Positions 1-12,142 of a stretch of DNA of 64,000 nt are shown piece by piece. The stretch is from Hypomesus transpacificus (lineage: Eukaryota > Chordata > Actinopteri > Osmeriformes > Osmeridae). Positions within the stretch are counted from its first letter, which is position 1; each line of letters starts with the position of its first letter. Both the position numbers and the translations under genes were made by a program. A model generated the notes under the pieces. That model ran no database searches, was not told the DNA's origin, and was given only the letters and a program-made list of their open reading frames with translations. The stretch lies in assembly GCF_021917145.1 (NCBI RefSeq), contig NW_025813780.1, positions 62,001-126,000 on the forward strand, in the 5' to 3' direction.

Positions 1-3000
1 AAAACGAATAGTTCACAAAGCCAGTGCCTTGCGAGGGGACCAGTGCAGGCAGGCAGCAGGCGTTCAATAAGTAAACAACCGACATACACTGCCTGCCATC
101 TTACAGGCACTCGAAATGTTCGTGTGAAATGTGCATGTGTAAGAAAGAGAGGAAGAGAGAGAGATAAATACACGGAATAAAAGAGAGAAAGGTCCATTTC
201 ATTGATTTGCTCTAATGGAAAGCTCCCATCAGCTCCATTTCAACCATTATCTCACTCATTTGTCACACACACCCAGGATTAGTGAAAAATACGAGAAAGA
301 GAGGGTGCGTCACTTGTTATGAATGGATGTCACAATATGCTACGACTTTACCCTTCTTGGTTTTTAGCACATGGTCAACGTGCCATTATTTTTCTACATC
401 GGCATGCAACAAGACAAGCGTTACGACCAGTCAAAACCTTGAAAACATGTTTCAGAAGGACGTTTAAAGTCATCAATCACAGCGACGTAGTGTATCGTTG
501 AAGAGAATCACACCCGTATCAGACAAATTGCATTGTTGCACAGATTAATAAAATATATCGGCCTGTCCCTACCGATATCTGTGTCCGAATCATGGCACTT
601 AAATGTATTTACTTGACATGAAAATAGGATATGACTGACTCAATCGGTAGGCTATTCATATATCAACACCTCAGTATTTTAATCTATGAATACATATAAC
701 ACATGTATTGCCTTAATGAACTAATTGTCCCCCAAGTTTGGATTTAAGAACATTTCAGTACCATGGACAGCGTTACATGAGGCGCGTTTTTAAGACTAAT
801 GCCGAGTGCATTTATGTCAATCATGTTATCTCGGCAAAACGGAAAAAGGCATTTAAGGGTGGAATAGGCCTAACATTAACAGTTAAAACATGACATTCAT
901 TTCCCCTATGACTATCACTACTTTAGAGTCCAACAAGCATAAACTGTATGAGACCTGCTACTATTTTTTTTTAATAAATAATCGTTTTAGTGAAACAATC
1001 ACGCCCCCGTGTGGTTAAAAACAGGAAAGATAACGTGAGAAAGACCAAATGAAAGACAGGCCATATGGATGACGTGTTCCTCCGTTAACGAAGTGAGTGA
1101 GTTCACATGCACCCCAACGGGAGAATCCCACGCAGCAGCTCCAGCAGATGCGCCCCAAACCTCAGGGCACGCCGATCTTCCCCCGCTGCTTGATATGGTC
1201 CAGAGTCGTGAGTCAGGTCCAGCGCGCCACATCACAAATAAACATTAGGCTATGGAGACGAACTCGCAAGCCCGGGGTCATGAATCTGATGTTGATTCAG
1301 ATTAACAGAGACATGTTTGAGAGACAGAGACGTAGTCTTGGATGCAGGCCTACAAGGCTTGGGGGGACAGTGCGAGGAGTTCATTCGCGGCCAAACTCTG
1401 CCTCGGGCTTTCAAAGTATCCCCTGAAAGCTAATCCATGACTGGCGTGGATGTTTTTCGAATTGATATGCGCTACAGAGAACCATTGTCAAAGAACAGAT
1501 GGTCTGACCAGTGCCCGGTAAAACGACATATCTCTGTAAAGCTGTAACTGCCTTGTGGTGTTACCCCTCGGATAACTGTCACTTTCTCGAACAAAGCAAT
1601 GGAAAATCGACTGATGCAAGTTGTCATAGATTCCGCTGCTGTCCTCCAGCCTTTGTATTCGACTTGACAGATTGTGTGAATGTAAACTATTCTACATATT
1701 ATTTGAACTAATGTAGGCTACTAAAGACCCTTTCAAATCTAACCCTGCCTTATGTCTTCTACTAAATTACGTTTATGCAGATATTTAATTGTAGCATGCA
1801 TTAGTGTATCAAAATGATTTAACAACGTTTTTACCTTTAGGCTATCTTCTAAATGATCTCTAACAAAAATAGAATATGCCTGCTGATACAAAATCTGGTA
1901 TGAAACCTCTTTAAACCTATAAATCTGCTTGAGATAAGCCCTACTTACTTGTGGCCATGCATTTAAATCTAGTATACAATAGGCAATGTAATAACCTTTA
2001 TGTTAGCCTTTGACATTCCTTGCTCATACATTGCACTGGTTTGTTGATAGTCAAATCAACATCCATATTTGTGAGGAAGGATTACCATGCTTAAACCATT
2101 CATCTCATGAGATCCAACACACTACTGTTCCTGTCTCTGCTGTTGTGGTACATACTCTATGGTTCTCTCCCAGTGTTCCTGCCTCGCGAGGGAGCCAATG
2201 CTCCACATTGATTCCACTCTCACAAGAATTTTGTTTGTTTTTCACTTTATTAAGTCTAGTAGGAGCCTACATAAAACACAAATGTTACCTTATACACAAA
2301 CACAATCCAGCAACAGTTTATCAAATGTTGTGCTGATATTGCCAGTGTTGTCATACCGCAGAGTCCAGGGTATTAAGCAATAGCCAAGAACACAAATGAA
2401 TACATGTACATGTAAGAACACACGCATCTCACGTTCTCCGTCCTCACGGTCTTGCAAGACCGTTCTGGCAAGGACGCTTGGCAAAAACATTCTTCTCATG
2501 AACGCAAGTACGTTCTTAAAGTTCCTCGGATTGATAAACAGCCAATATGTCTATGGTAATGCTTTAGAGTAGACACATTTGCCCTAGCTTACATGCGCAC
2601 AACTGGCTGTCGCAAGGTATGACGTATATAGCTGGTTGCGAGCGTGCACGAGCAGCATGGCAAGCCACTCTACTGCGCAAGACCGGACGAGCCATAAGTT
2701 AAAATACGACGCGGTCCGTTTCTCGCTCTCGCATGCCTCACTGCGCCACTGAGCACTTACATAGAAATGAACGGGGGTTATGTACATTTTTTATGGTTTG
2801 ATGTTGATATTAACATGGAGACATTTTTATTATTTTGACAGAAGATATAAACAAGAACCACCTTAAACATGTTTGTTACTTAAGTTTTTATAAATGTAAA
2901 TGGTCTGGAAGGATGCCTAATATCTTCCATTAAAGCTGATATAAAAATGTATTTTGAAACTTTAAAAGGACTTTCAAGCCGAAAACCTGTGAGAACTATG

Positions 3001-3400
3001 GACATCTACAAATAATTGAACCTTTCCTCTTTATATTGACACCTATTATATACCTCATCATGTGTTGATGTTTTTTTCTTTGAAAAAATATCTGTATATG
3101 AAACAATTTTGATCTTATTGTAAGGATGGATGTCTTTTGACAATGTTAATAAAATAAATTAACGGGGGTGCCATATTAAAGAGCTCCTTTGCTTGGTCTA
3201 TCATGGTTTGCACTAGACAAGAGGAAAGACACAAAATTAAAGCAGTGGAACGTTTAAAAAAATTACCCCAAATTACGCCCAAAAACTGTTTTTGTGAGAA
3301 TGTGAAGAAGTAGCCTTGAACTAAAATCTGACTACGGATCAATTTAAGTTACGTTAGTTTACATACGTATTAAAAATATAAATCTAAACTGATAATACAT
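1..3400. other. Upstream flank with no supported gene
   Basis: No reading frame here looks like a conserved protein; frames are short and AT-rich. A more GC-rich, CpG-containing patch at about 1090-1430 has open frames on both strands (roughly 80-110 codons), but I recognise no family. A palindromic patch at 2405-2530 is listed separately. Confidence 0.5.
2405..2530. repeat. Palindromic patch, possible small inverted-repeat element
   Basis: A perfect 16-bp palindrome (CGGTCTTGCAAGACCG) lies at 2447-2462, flanked by looser complementary arms (CGTCC to its left and GGACG to its right). AAGAAC-type words occur towards both ends. This resembles a degraded snap-back repeat, but the ends and family are not clear. 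Confidence 0.3.
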
Positions 3401-3419
3401 GTTATGTTAGTCCACCCTA

Positions 3420-4414
3420 CGGTATGACAATCATTGTCCAATGGGAGCGACTGTGATCTTTCCTCGGAATCGGATCTTGTCGGTCAGACAGCAGTCCAAT
3501 GACTGTAAGCAGCGGCCAGTCAGAGAAATACCACTAGAGTAGGTTGACGGAAAGGCAGAGATTGAATGTCTAGGAAAATATTTGGTAAACTCCATTTGTG
3601 ATTTGAATGGATGCTGGACAAGAAGCAAGGTTTTAACATAATTTGCAGTGAGCGGCCGGATCAGATCAACGGCACGGTATGTAGCACCAGCTAGCTAGGT
3701 AAACAAAAAAGCAAAAAGTTCTGTCTAGCTTGTTAGCTAGTTTGCTAGCGAGTAGAGTTCTTGATGGGACATCTGAGACAGAGTTCTTTCGTCATTTATG
3801 ATGCGACACGGTTAGAATCATGTAAGAAAGAATATATTGATTCTTAGCTACGATTGCTGGTTAACAATAATAAATCATATCTTTACAACCATTTGCATTT
3901 TTCCCCCATAGTGACAGCAATTTACTGATTAGCATACAGTTAGCTTTAGATATTCGAACTACGCGTATTAGATCGCTAGCATTAACGATAGTCTAGTGTA
4001 TATGGCTTGTTTGCAGGCTTAGCTAACTAAGCGTTAGCCTGCTTTCTTAGACTATGTCATTTCTGGTTGACAAGATGGCTAGGTAGCCCAAGTGAGCCTA
4101 AATCCTCGTTTCCTGGAGTTGTCAACCAATTTAGCTCTTGCGGTTGATAAATGATTACATTACTCTATTATTTAGCTGTGCTAAGCTAAGTAAAACAAAC
4201 TCCCGTCTAATCAAATTGTTGATACAATAACTGATGCCATGTGCATGCTATGCTCTCCGCATGTAGCTTACCAATTCACACACTTTCAATTAATATATAT
4301 GACCTTTAAATTCAAGAAGTAGTAGACTACCCAAGTAGTATTTAATGTTGTGTACTGTTCCGTTTTAACAAGAATCAATAGAAGAGGTTAAAATACATTG
4401 TTTGTGTTTTGTAG
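3420..4414 (+). promoter_or_regulatory. Probable fbxo30 promoter, 5'UTR exon and first intron
   Basis: A CCAAT word lies at about 3437. A good splice donor (CACG|GTATGT) has its GT at 3677-3678, and a strong pyrimidine-rich acceptor (TTTTGTAG) ends at 4414, just before the coding exon. The simplest reading is a non-coding first exon ending at 3676 and an intron of 3677-4414. The transcription start is not directly visible, so this is inference from splice-site quality and position. Confidence 0.4.
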
Positions 4415-4455
4415 TGCGGTGGTCCCACCACTTAAACACTTCGCTCCCCCTGACG

Positions 4456-7171
4456 ATGGAGCAGCAGCATGCCCACTGTGTGACCTGTGTGAGCCAGAGG
4501 TGCATGACCAGACCTGAGCGAGGTGTTTCCTGTGACCTCGTAACCTGCTCCCTGGTCTGCGGGGCTTCCTTCCACGCATGCAAAGGGAGCGAGCACCGCC
4601 TCCTCTGCCCCCTGGAGAGGGTGCCCTGCCTCAACAGTGGCTTCGGATGCCCGGCCACCTTGATACGCCACCGGATGCCGGCGCACTTGCAAGTGTGTCC
4701 TGCCGGTGTGGTATGCTGCACCATGGAGTGGAACAGGTGGCCTGTGAGCTGCCTGGATTACACCTCGTATGAGAGCCTGAGTCGAGGCGTGGAGGAAGTG
4801 GAGCAGCTGGACATGGCGCTTGCTCTGCAGGACCAGCGCACGCTGCTTGAGTCCCTCAAGGTGGTTGCCATGGCGCCCACCATTGAGAGAAGTCCGCCGG
4901 TAGCAGAGAGCAAGAGGAACAGTTTATCAGACTCAGTCAAACCCGCGGCTACTTCAGTGGCTTGTCCCCCCATGGCATCAACTACTGAACCTTGCTCCTC
5001 CCTGGCCTTGCCACCAGTGTTGCCGCCAACCTCGGCAAAAGATAAAATTGCTAACGGGATAAACGGTTTGAACGAGGAGCAGTACAGCAAACTGTACGAG
5101 GCCACAGTGGAGACAGCAAGAAGTCTGGCAGCAGCGTTGGATGTCCTTAGCAGCGCTAGCACCTCGGACAACAACCAATTGGAATGTGTCAACGAAGCAT
5201 CAGTGGTCCCGCACAGTGAGGGCAGCGACGGGGCTGTGGAACTTTCCAACGGCCTGGAGTCTAAAGCCCCTGTAACTGAGGGAGTGGGTGTGAAGGAGTG
5301 CTACGGCCAGCTCCACCAGGCCACAGTGCAGCTGAGGAGAAGTCTGGTCTCAGCGCTGGGCGTGCTGGGCAACACGGTGAAAGACACAGACCCAATCAAC
5401 AGAGCCCTGTCTGACTTGAGGGTGGAGCCGAGCTGCAGCTCCCACCAATCAAAGCCAGTGGACCCCACGGACGTGGACGTGAAAGATGGCATGGCAGGAC
5501 TAATCCCAGCAGTCAGTGGAGCCGTCAGCCACGCTGCTGTGGTGGAGGCCACCGATCGACTGCCAGAGCTTTCAGGTCAGGCCATGGAGCTTTCTACCGA
5601 GGTCAGGGACAAGCAGAGTCTATGCAATGGTTGTTTGGATGGGAAACGGACGGAGAACGGGGCAGAGTGCCACGCCTCAGACGCAGCAGATAATCCACAG
5701 GAAGGACCTAGCGGGTCCTCTTTGGAGCCAATCTGTTCAGCTGCGGTGCAAGACCGAGTCCACTCTGTTCTCGCTCCTCCGCTGCCCTCTGCTCCTCGTC
5801 AGGAGCCAACGCCTCACTCAGTCTTGCCTCTAGCACCTCCCCTGCAGGTGCAGCAGGAGATTGCACAGCGGGCGGGGCATGTGGTCTTGGAGGACAGGGG
5901 GACTGAACGCAAGTTCCAGAATCACCAGTTGCTCCGAGGCCTAGGCCAGTATACCCTGTGTAATGGGCGGAGAACTCTGTTCTCTGACCGGTCGCTGTAT
6001 AGGTATAGACCCAAAATGGAGGACAAGGCAGTGGACACGTCCGACCTGGAGCAGGAAGAGGACCCGATGGGCCTTGGGGAGATTGACCTGATCACCGCGG
6101 CCCTCCTGTTCTGTCTGGAAGAGTCCCGAGAGTGCCGCAGGATCTCCGACACGGTCTACGTAGACGGCTTCCACGTTGACTTCGGCACGCAAACCTTCAC
6201 CTTCCCCGCTGCCATCCTGGTGACCAGCACGAGGGTAGGGGATGTAGCCTCGGCGTCCGCCTGTGACCACGCCGCCCCCCAGCTCTCTTACCCCAGCCCC
6301 TTCCGTACACTGCGCCTTGACCTAGTCCTGGAGGAGGTCCCTCAGATCCGGAACATTCCCTCCAACCGCTTCCAGCACATGTTCTCCTTTGTGTGCGGCC
6401 AGCTGTTCCGCAGGGACGAGTACTCGTCCCACTTCAAGAACGTCCACGAGGACATCCACGCAGGCCTCAACGGGTGGATGGAGCACCGGTGCCCGCTAGC
6501 GTACTACGGCTGCACCTACTCCCAGCGAAGGCTGTGCCCTTCCACGCAAGGGTCTAAGGTCATCCACGACCGGAACCTCAGGTCGTTCGGCGTGCAGCCT
6601 GGCCCAGACGACGAACATGTGAACGTATCTCAGGTGGACCAGTTCAGCGGGCTCCCCTTCGAGATCCTGCGCCATGTGGCCGGTTTCCTGGACGGCTTCA
6701 GCCTGTGCCAGCTATCCATGGTGTCGCGGACCATGAGGGACGTGTGTTCCAGCCTGCTTCAGTCCAGAGGCATCGTGGAGCTCCGCTGGGAGAGGAAGCA
6801 CTACCCAAACGCCAATGGCTCCTTCTCATGGCAGATAAAGGACAGGGTAAGACACATGCATGGATGGATCGCTACACATTTTTTGATAACAATTTCAAGT
6901 GTTTGCTGACATGAGATCCTCTCTTTTGTCAATGCCTGGCCCGTCTCTGCAGGTGTGGCGATTCAGCACGGCCTTCAGCCCGGTCAGCGAATGGCGCTTC
7001 GCCAAGGTCCCTAGCATGTCCGACCACCTTGGAAAGTGTCGCTACAACACAGTAGAACGCAAGAGCGAGGCCTTCCCGCTGCCTTCCATGTGCACCGCAC
7101 GTCCCTGTCCTGTGCACGGCCGTGGCCTCCTCGAAATTCTCAAACTGCACCAGGAGCAACACCTGACCTAA
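4456..7171 (+). CDS. F-box only protein 30 (FBXO30)
   Basis: Substrate-recognition adaptor of an SCF-type (SKP1-CUL1-F-box) ubiquitin ligase. CDS = 4456-6846 joined to 6953-7171 (donor AGG|GTAAGA, acceptor CTGCAG|GTG), 869 residues; human FBXO30 has about 745. The start ATG at 4456 follows the acceptor at 4414, has A at -3 and G at +4, and gives the family-like MEQQHAHCVTC; an ATG 54 bases upstream lies in the intron. Visible parts: N-terminal Cys/His-rich TRAF-type zinc finger (about residues 8-95, with CCTMEWNRWP), the block KAVDTSDLE...DPMGL, a second Cys/His region with HFKNVH (about 645-700), an F-box beginning LPFEILRHVAGFLDGFSLCQ (about 730-775), and a C-terminal WRFSTAF segment. The FBXO30 versus FBXO40 call rests on the overall match and the EATVETARSLAAAL motif. 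Oddity: that motif is duplicated (residues 210-231 and 283-304). It converges on the lipoxygenase array. Confidence 0.95.
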
Positions 7172-7870
7172 CCAATACTTAACCTCTCTTAAATGCACCA
7201 CAGTCACTGTGTCATTGAATACCCTCGTTTTGTTGTTGTTAGCTTTATTTTTGATATTGTAAAGGACCGTTCTGTGTCGTATGGATGTGGGCGGAGAAGA
7301 ACCTTAAAGGAAGAAATAACACTTGACATGTTTGATATGGTTATAGCTGGTAGCACATTCACCTGCAGTTTAACCATAGGAGGAGCAGAATAAGTACACT
7401 ATAACATTTATTTGCATGGTGTGGTGTGAAATTGTCCCCCTATATTTTCGTAACGTGATTTTATAGGAGAAAAAAACATGTACATAGCAGTTTTATATTC
7501 CAATTCCCTGCGAGAGACTTGTCAAATCTGAAATCATCGGATGTCTTGGCTGCGTCCTGCCTTTTCGGTCATAGTCGTGGAATAAGCAAGTTGTTTACCA
7601 TATTACATCATTTTTGCATAACAGAAGTTATGATCGCACTTTAATCAGATTTCCTAATCCCAGGTCAATCTTATACCCATGTTCAGTTAACCAAACTCTT
7701 CCTCCGTGTAATGCCTTTATTGGGGTCATGAAATGCAACGGTCAGTGGGTTCTTGGTGGATTGGACAAGTGTAAACGAACCAGGTCCAAAATAAAAACTA
7801 GCATGAAAATATCCCAACAATGCATGTAGTTTTACTGTTCAATTAAAAGTCTTTACCACAGGTGCCAGCT
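7172..7870 (+). other. fbxo30 3'UTR with candidate polyadenylation signal
   Basis: AT-rich non-coding sequence follows the stop codon. A canonical AATAAA is at 7790-7795, with a weaker AATTAAA-like word near 7840. The transcript should end about 280 bp before the last exon of the oppositely oriented lipoxygenase locus A. Confidence 0.5.
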
Positions 7871-8153
7871 CTGCAAAGATTCACTAGTGGCTATAACTAT
7901 GATATACTGTATGCCAAAAGACAGCGATAACTGTGAGAGGTGCACATGGTTAAAAACCCTTAGTGGGTTTGGTTTTTTGAAAATACAATGTTTTAAAGGT
8001 TATTTCTGGAACAAAAGCTTTTAGCATAGACACATTTCTGTACAGATTAAATTCGAGACTGGTATTCAAAAGCATGATAGCAGATCTCTTAAGAAAACTG
8101 AACATGGATCTGCGGCCATGCTGGATCGTAGTGGCAGGAAGGCAGTTGTGCCC

Positions 8154-11100
8154 TCATATGGATGCACTGTTGTCTATCTCAGCAGGATTCATGTAGTTTT
8201 AGGCCAGTGGAAGACTGGCATTCCTCTCAGTGATCAACATGGTGAGGAAAGTAAGGTCTGTTTGCAGCTGCTTAATCATCTTCTTGGGTGGGTCCTCATC
8301 AAAATGATTATCTGGGTAAGAACCAAGAGGAACCTGAGGGCCACAAAGCAAACACTTACTTTCTAGCCTACTGTAAATCATGAAACAGAAGCTATGTACT
8401 ACGGTAAGTCACGTCAAATGTGCATGACGAATAGAGGTTGATGGCGATTGTTTGTGATGTTCCTCGCGGTGTGACCTAAGGGTGTAAAGTAAAGGTGACA
8501 TCACTAAGAGTGGAAATGTGGGCGCATGTCTCTCACAAAGTCAGAGTATTTCTTGCTGACGAGCCATAGGGACGCCATGTTTCTGACCGTAGTGCCAACA
8601 TCTGGAAGTGTCTCCAAAATGGTTTCCATGCTAGAGCTTCCCTTAGTGGTTGGGGCAGGCTTGCACATCAGTGAGGGGCTATTTGGTGGCCAACCACAGT
8701 AGTCAAACTAGGAGGAGAAAGTCACTGAATGATGTCAAATGTCACAGGATTGAATCCTCAGAATTGGTCCTACTCATTTACATGCATATCAACTGTCCCA
8801 TATTGACAGCCGAATGTTGAGCTGACACTGTGAAGATGATCATGGTGATAAACTTGATCATTTCTTCCACTTTCTGAAGTTTCACATCGGTAACAGCTTT
8901 TAAACACACGCAAATCAATAGTTAGCTGTATTTAGTCCCTCTTTTGCATAATAACTGAATGGTGATCCAGTAGCAGTTTAAACTTCACAGCTGTAGCTGT
9001 CTTGGGGGAGAATGGGGTTTAGAACCTGAGGTGTTCTTTATGAGGAACCCGTAAGTGTAGATCTCTCCAACCCAGTCCTGGAGCTCAGAGTCCCTGGAAA
9101 CCTCACTGTCACTGGGGTAGTAGTACTCCACAACACTTTTGACAAAGCTACGTTCAAAACAAGGACATCGTTACACGATTCAATACAATCATAATAATAA
9201 CATGATGCTTATTTTAACATGTGAACAAAGTTGGTTCATGGCAGCTGGTATGTCTCCACCTGTTGATGACCTTCCACAGTTTAAGCCCATCATCCCTGTA
9301 GTAGTAGTGGGGGATGAACTCCATTCCTCATGCAGTAATGTCCTCCGGCAGACAGAGGGAGCTGAATATATCTTTCAAGGACCTCCGCATGAGTTCAATC
9401 ATCCCCTCCACTCCCAAAGCTGTCTCCTAAACAGATAGGATTTGATTCGTTATGGTGTCATTTGTGTAGGTTATCTTCGTAGCTGAACTGTATCATTTCT
9501 TACATTTGTTAGAACTCCTTCTGGGCCAAACAACCTCTCCCGACTGAGAACATTGATCTGCAAGGTCTGACGGAAGTGTGGTATCAGCAACTGGAACAAG
9601 AGTAGACGGAGAAAAGTTAGAGGAGGAAAGGGAATTAAAACACACCGAGTTCATGTTACAGACATGAATCCTACTGTACATTGATTTTTAGAGCGTCCAT
9701 CAAGACAAGCATGCCAAACGCAAAATTTGCCACAGGGATTAATTGATGTATTTTGACGTTGTTTGCTAGGTTGCCTTACCTTGTAGAGTGGATGTGTCAT
9801 GGGTAGGTTACGGAAGGTGGCCATAGCAAAGACCTCTGCCAGGAAGTGAGTGCCGAGTAGATTATAGCAAAACTGATGCTCTATGTAATCTGCGTTCCTC
9901 ACATACATCTTGGCCAGCAGCCAATCATACTCAGAGTCACTAGGCAGAAAAATGGGGTTCTGTTCCGAGGCCTTCTGACCCAGCTGTGAGGTGAAAGAGT
10001 CCAAGACCACAGAAAAAGGAAAAATCATGAATGGCTATGAATTGTTATGAAAGAGATATTGTGTTCCTGTCATTAGCGTCCTCAGTGGGTGAGCTAGACC
10101 TGGATGGCGATGGGCAGCAGTTTGTTCTTTGGGTCCTTGTAGAACAGACAGAGTGCTGGGGTCAGAGGAAGAGGGTTATCGTTGATGGTCCTGGTGGGCA
10201 AGCCTTCAAGCCTCTTGTAGTCACAAAGGAAAATGCATGGAACTCAAAATAAAATGTGATGTTTGCGTTGTTTAAAAGTCCACATACATGTCATGTATAC
10301 TGTAGAGAAATGGTTTGTATATACAGTATATAGCTTTACTAACCTGCATCTCTGTAGCTAGAGAGTTTCCGTCAATGATGGACTTCACCATTTCGTCAGT
10401 GACAGGGAAGTTTGGAGGCAGCTTCCTGCAGACTCTGATCCCATTGGGGTTGGTTCCATTTAGAAACTGGAACCCGAAGAAGTCATCCTCTTTCCAATGC
10501 TCCGAGACATAATCTATATCATACACATTAAAAGCGTTACTGAAGGCAGACACATTTGTACAGAAGGCAGATTGTGGCACACTGGTGAGCTCTATTCCTC
10601 TACCTGAGATGGGTGTTTTATTGAAAAAGAATATGTTCTTCATCTCCTCCAAGTCCTTCCATTGCTCGGTGGAAGTAGAAAGACCCTTCATTTGAAGTTC
10701 AATCAAACTGAGAGGGACAGCAACATGGACAATGACATGTGCGCTGTTGAATTTACCTTAATCGTTCAAGTTGGGTTTGTGCGTGAATATATGTCAACTT
10801 GACCCTAGTGAGTGCCACAGGTTATATAATATGTATCTGCTAGTTTTGAACTCACCTGGTATTCTTGGTAAACTCCATCTCTGCTATTTTGGAAACAGGA
10901 AAAGGTAATCCTGCAGGCAGAGCTGATATATCACCGGCACAGTTCATCTGGGGCAGTCCTTCAGCATACACAACCCACCTGGGAGATATAACATGCATTT
11001 ATACACACATAAACACAAGCATCTAAAGCATACACATATTCATAGACACATACATCCTTGTTGAAACTGTCATGTGACATGTCATGTGATGTGTAGTCAT

Positions 11101-12142
11101 TTATAGTGGAGCCCCTGAAGAAGACTAACTGGTAGAGGTTTCTTTGCTGATCCAGCTCCTTTTTTCTCTGGCCAATCAGGAAAGGGAGTTCATCCTCAAA
11201 GCTCTTAGTAGCTGTAATGAATTACAGTAGGAAGAGAAAAATATGCTAGTGTTATTGCTATTGGTTATTCAAGCATGACACAATGTCTGTCATGACAAAC
11301 AAATCTCTCCATACAAGTTTACATTTACATTTATTCATTTAGCAGACGCTTTTATCCAAAGCGACTTCCAAGAGAGAGTTTTACAAAGTGCATAGGTCAC
11401 TGTAGAAACGTTGCTCATAAATCAGTTTGAAGAACTAGCATGTGGCATTTACTAATGCAGACTGTGGGCCCACCTTTGCCCCCCCTAAGTTTCACAACCT
11501 CCCCCCTGGAAATCCATCTGTAACAGGGGAACAGGATGGCATCATCCTCTGGGGTCGTCACGACAATCTTTGAGCAGAACCAACGGTTTTCAGGCATGAA
11601 AAGTAACTGTTCTTTCTCCAGCTTGACCAGGAGGAGGCGTCCCAGGGAGGAGGCGCTGGTGACAGTGTAGCTGCTTGTCTGTAGATGAATGACAGCGTTT
11701 TTCCTTATTTGGTCCAACTGTACATCAGCAACAAATTACTCACTTGAAATTGGAAGTCATTCGAAATGTGTAACCTTAAATAGGTAGTGACATGCAAAAA
11801 CGTTCCACATGTAAAGCATTTCAGTAAATCAGCTGTCCAATGCAAGATAGTTAAATTGAGCTGCTCAAAGGGTTGGAGGAGTCTAGTGTTTAACTGCTTT
11901 TGACCTGAAACATGGTTGTTGTTGTTAGTTTTATTTTTTGGTGCCATAAAGGACTGTTTTGTGTTGTTCAGTTAGTCTCCTCATTGTTTCCTCTGGTTCC
12001 TTACCTTCTGAAACATTAAGTCTTGTCCTGTGTTTACTGGCTCACTCTCTCCCTCAGAGCCAATCAGCGTGATGTGTACATTGTCATAGCTGCCAGCAAG
12101 CAGCATGTCACCTGTGGTCACCACTACTTTGTAACTACCCAT
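8154..12142 (-). pseudogene. Lipoxygenase locus A, decayed ALOX-type pseudogene
   Basis: All 14 exons are recognisable (1 to 14): 12005-12142, 11474-11678, 11130-11211, 10856-10978, 10604-10707, 10344-10513, 10100-10243, 9780-9983, 9504-9590, 9260-9426, 9026-9147, 8793-8893, 8537-8707, 8154-8333. The PLAT start (MGSYKVVVTTGD) and the catalytic region are clear, but lesions are many. The first iron-ligand His of the HxxxxH pair is Asn (YNLLGTH; codon at 9861-9863). A TGA at 9328-9330 replaces Arg in exon 10. A TAA at 8199-8201 in exon 14 removes the last 14 residues, including the C-terminal Ile ligand. The exon 12 donor reads CAG|TT instead of CAG|GT, and the exon 7 acceptor AG is displaced by one base, which would shift the frame. 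It is far more divergent than loci B-F, so it is an old copy. A sequencing or assembly error cannot explain this many independent defects. Confidence 0.9.
11325..11402. repeat. Short SINE-related fragment (CATTTAGCAGACGC type)
   Basis: Contains CATTTAGCAGACGCTTTTAT, followed by a segment on AAAGCGACTTCCAA and GTGCATAGGTCA. It matches the starts of the longer repeats at 21364 and 60745. It sits in intron 2 of locus A. Confidence 0.65.

Noticed and set aside
4402-4455. Upstream in-frame ATG extending FBXO30 by 18 residues
   Set aside because: It lies inside the pyrimidine-rich intron end; the acceptor AG is at 4413-4414, and the family start is MEQQHAHCVTC at 4456.
9651-10028. Separate small gene of 125 codons (-)
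   Set aside because: It is exon 8 of lipoxygenase locus A read into its flanking introns. The same applies to the many 60-145 codon minus-strand frames along the array.
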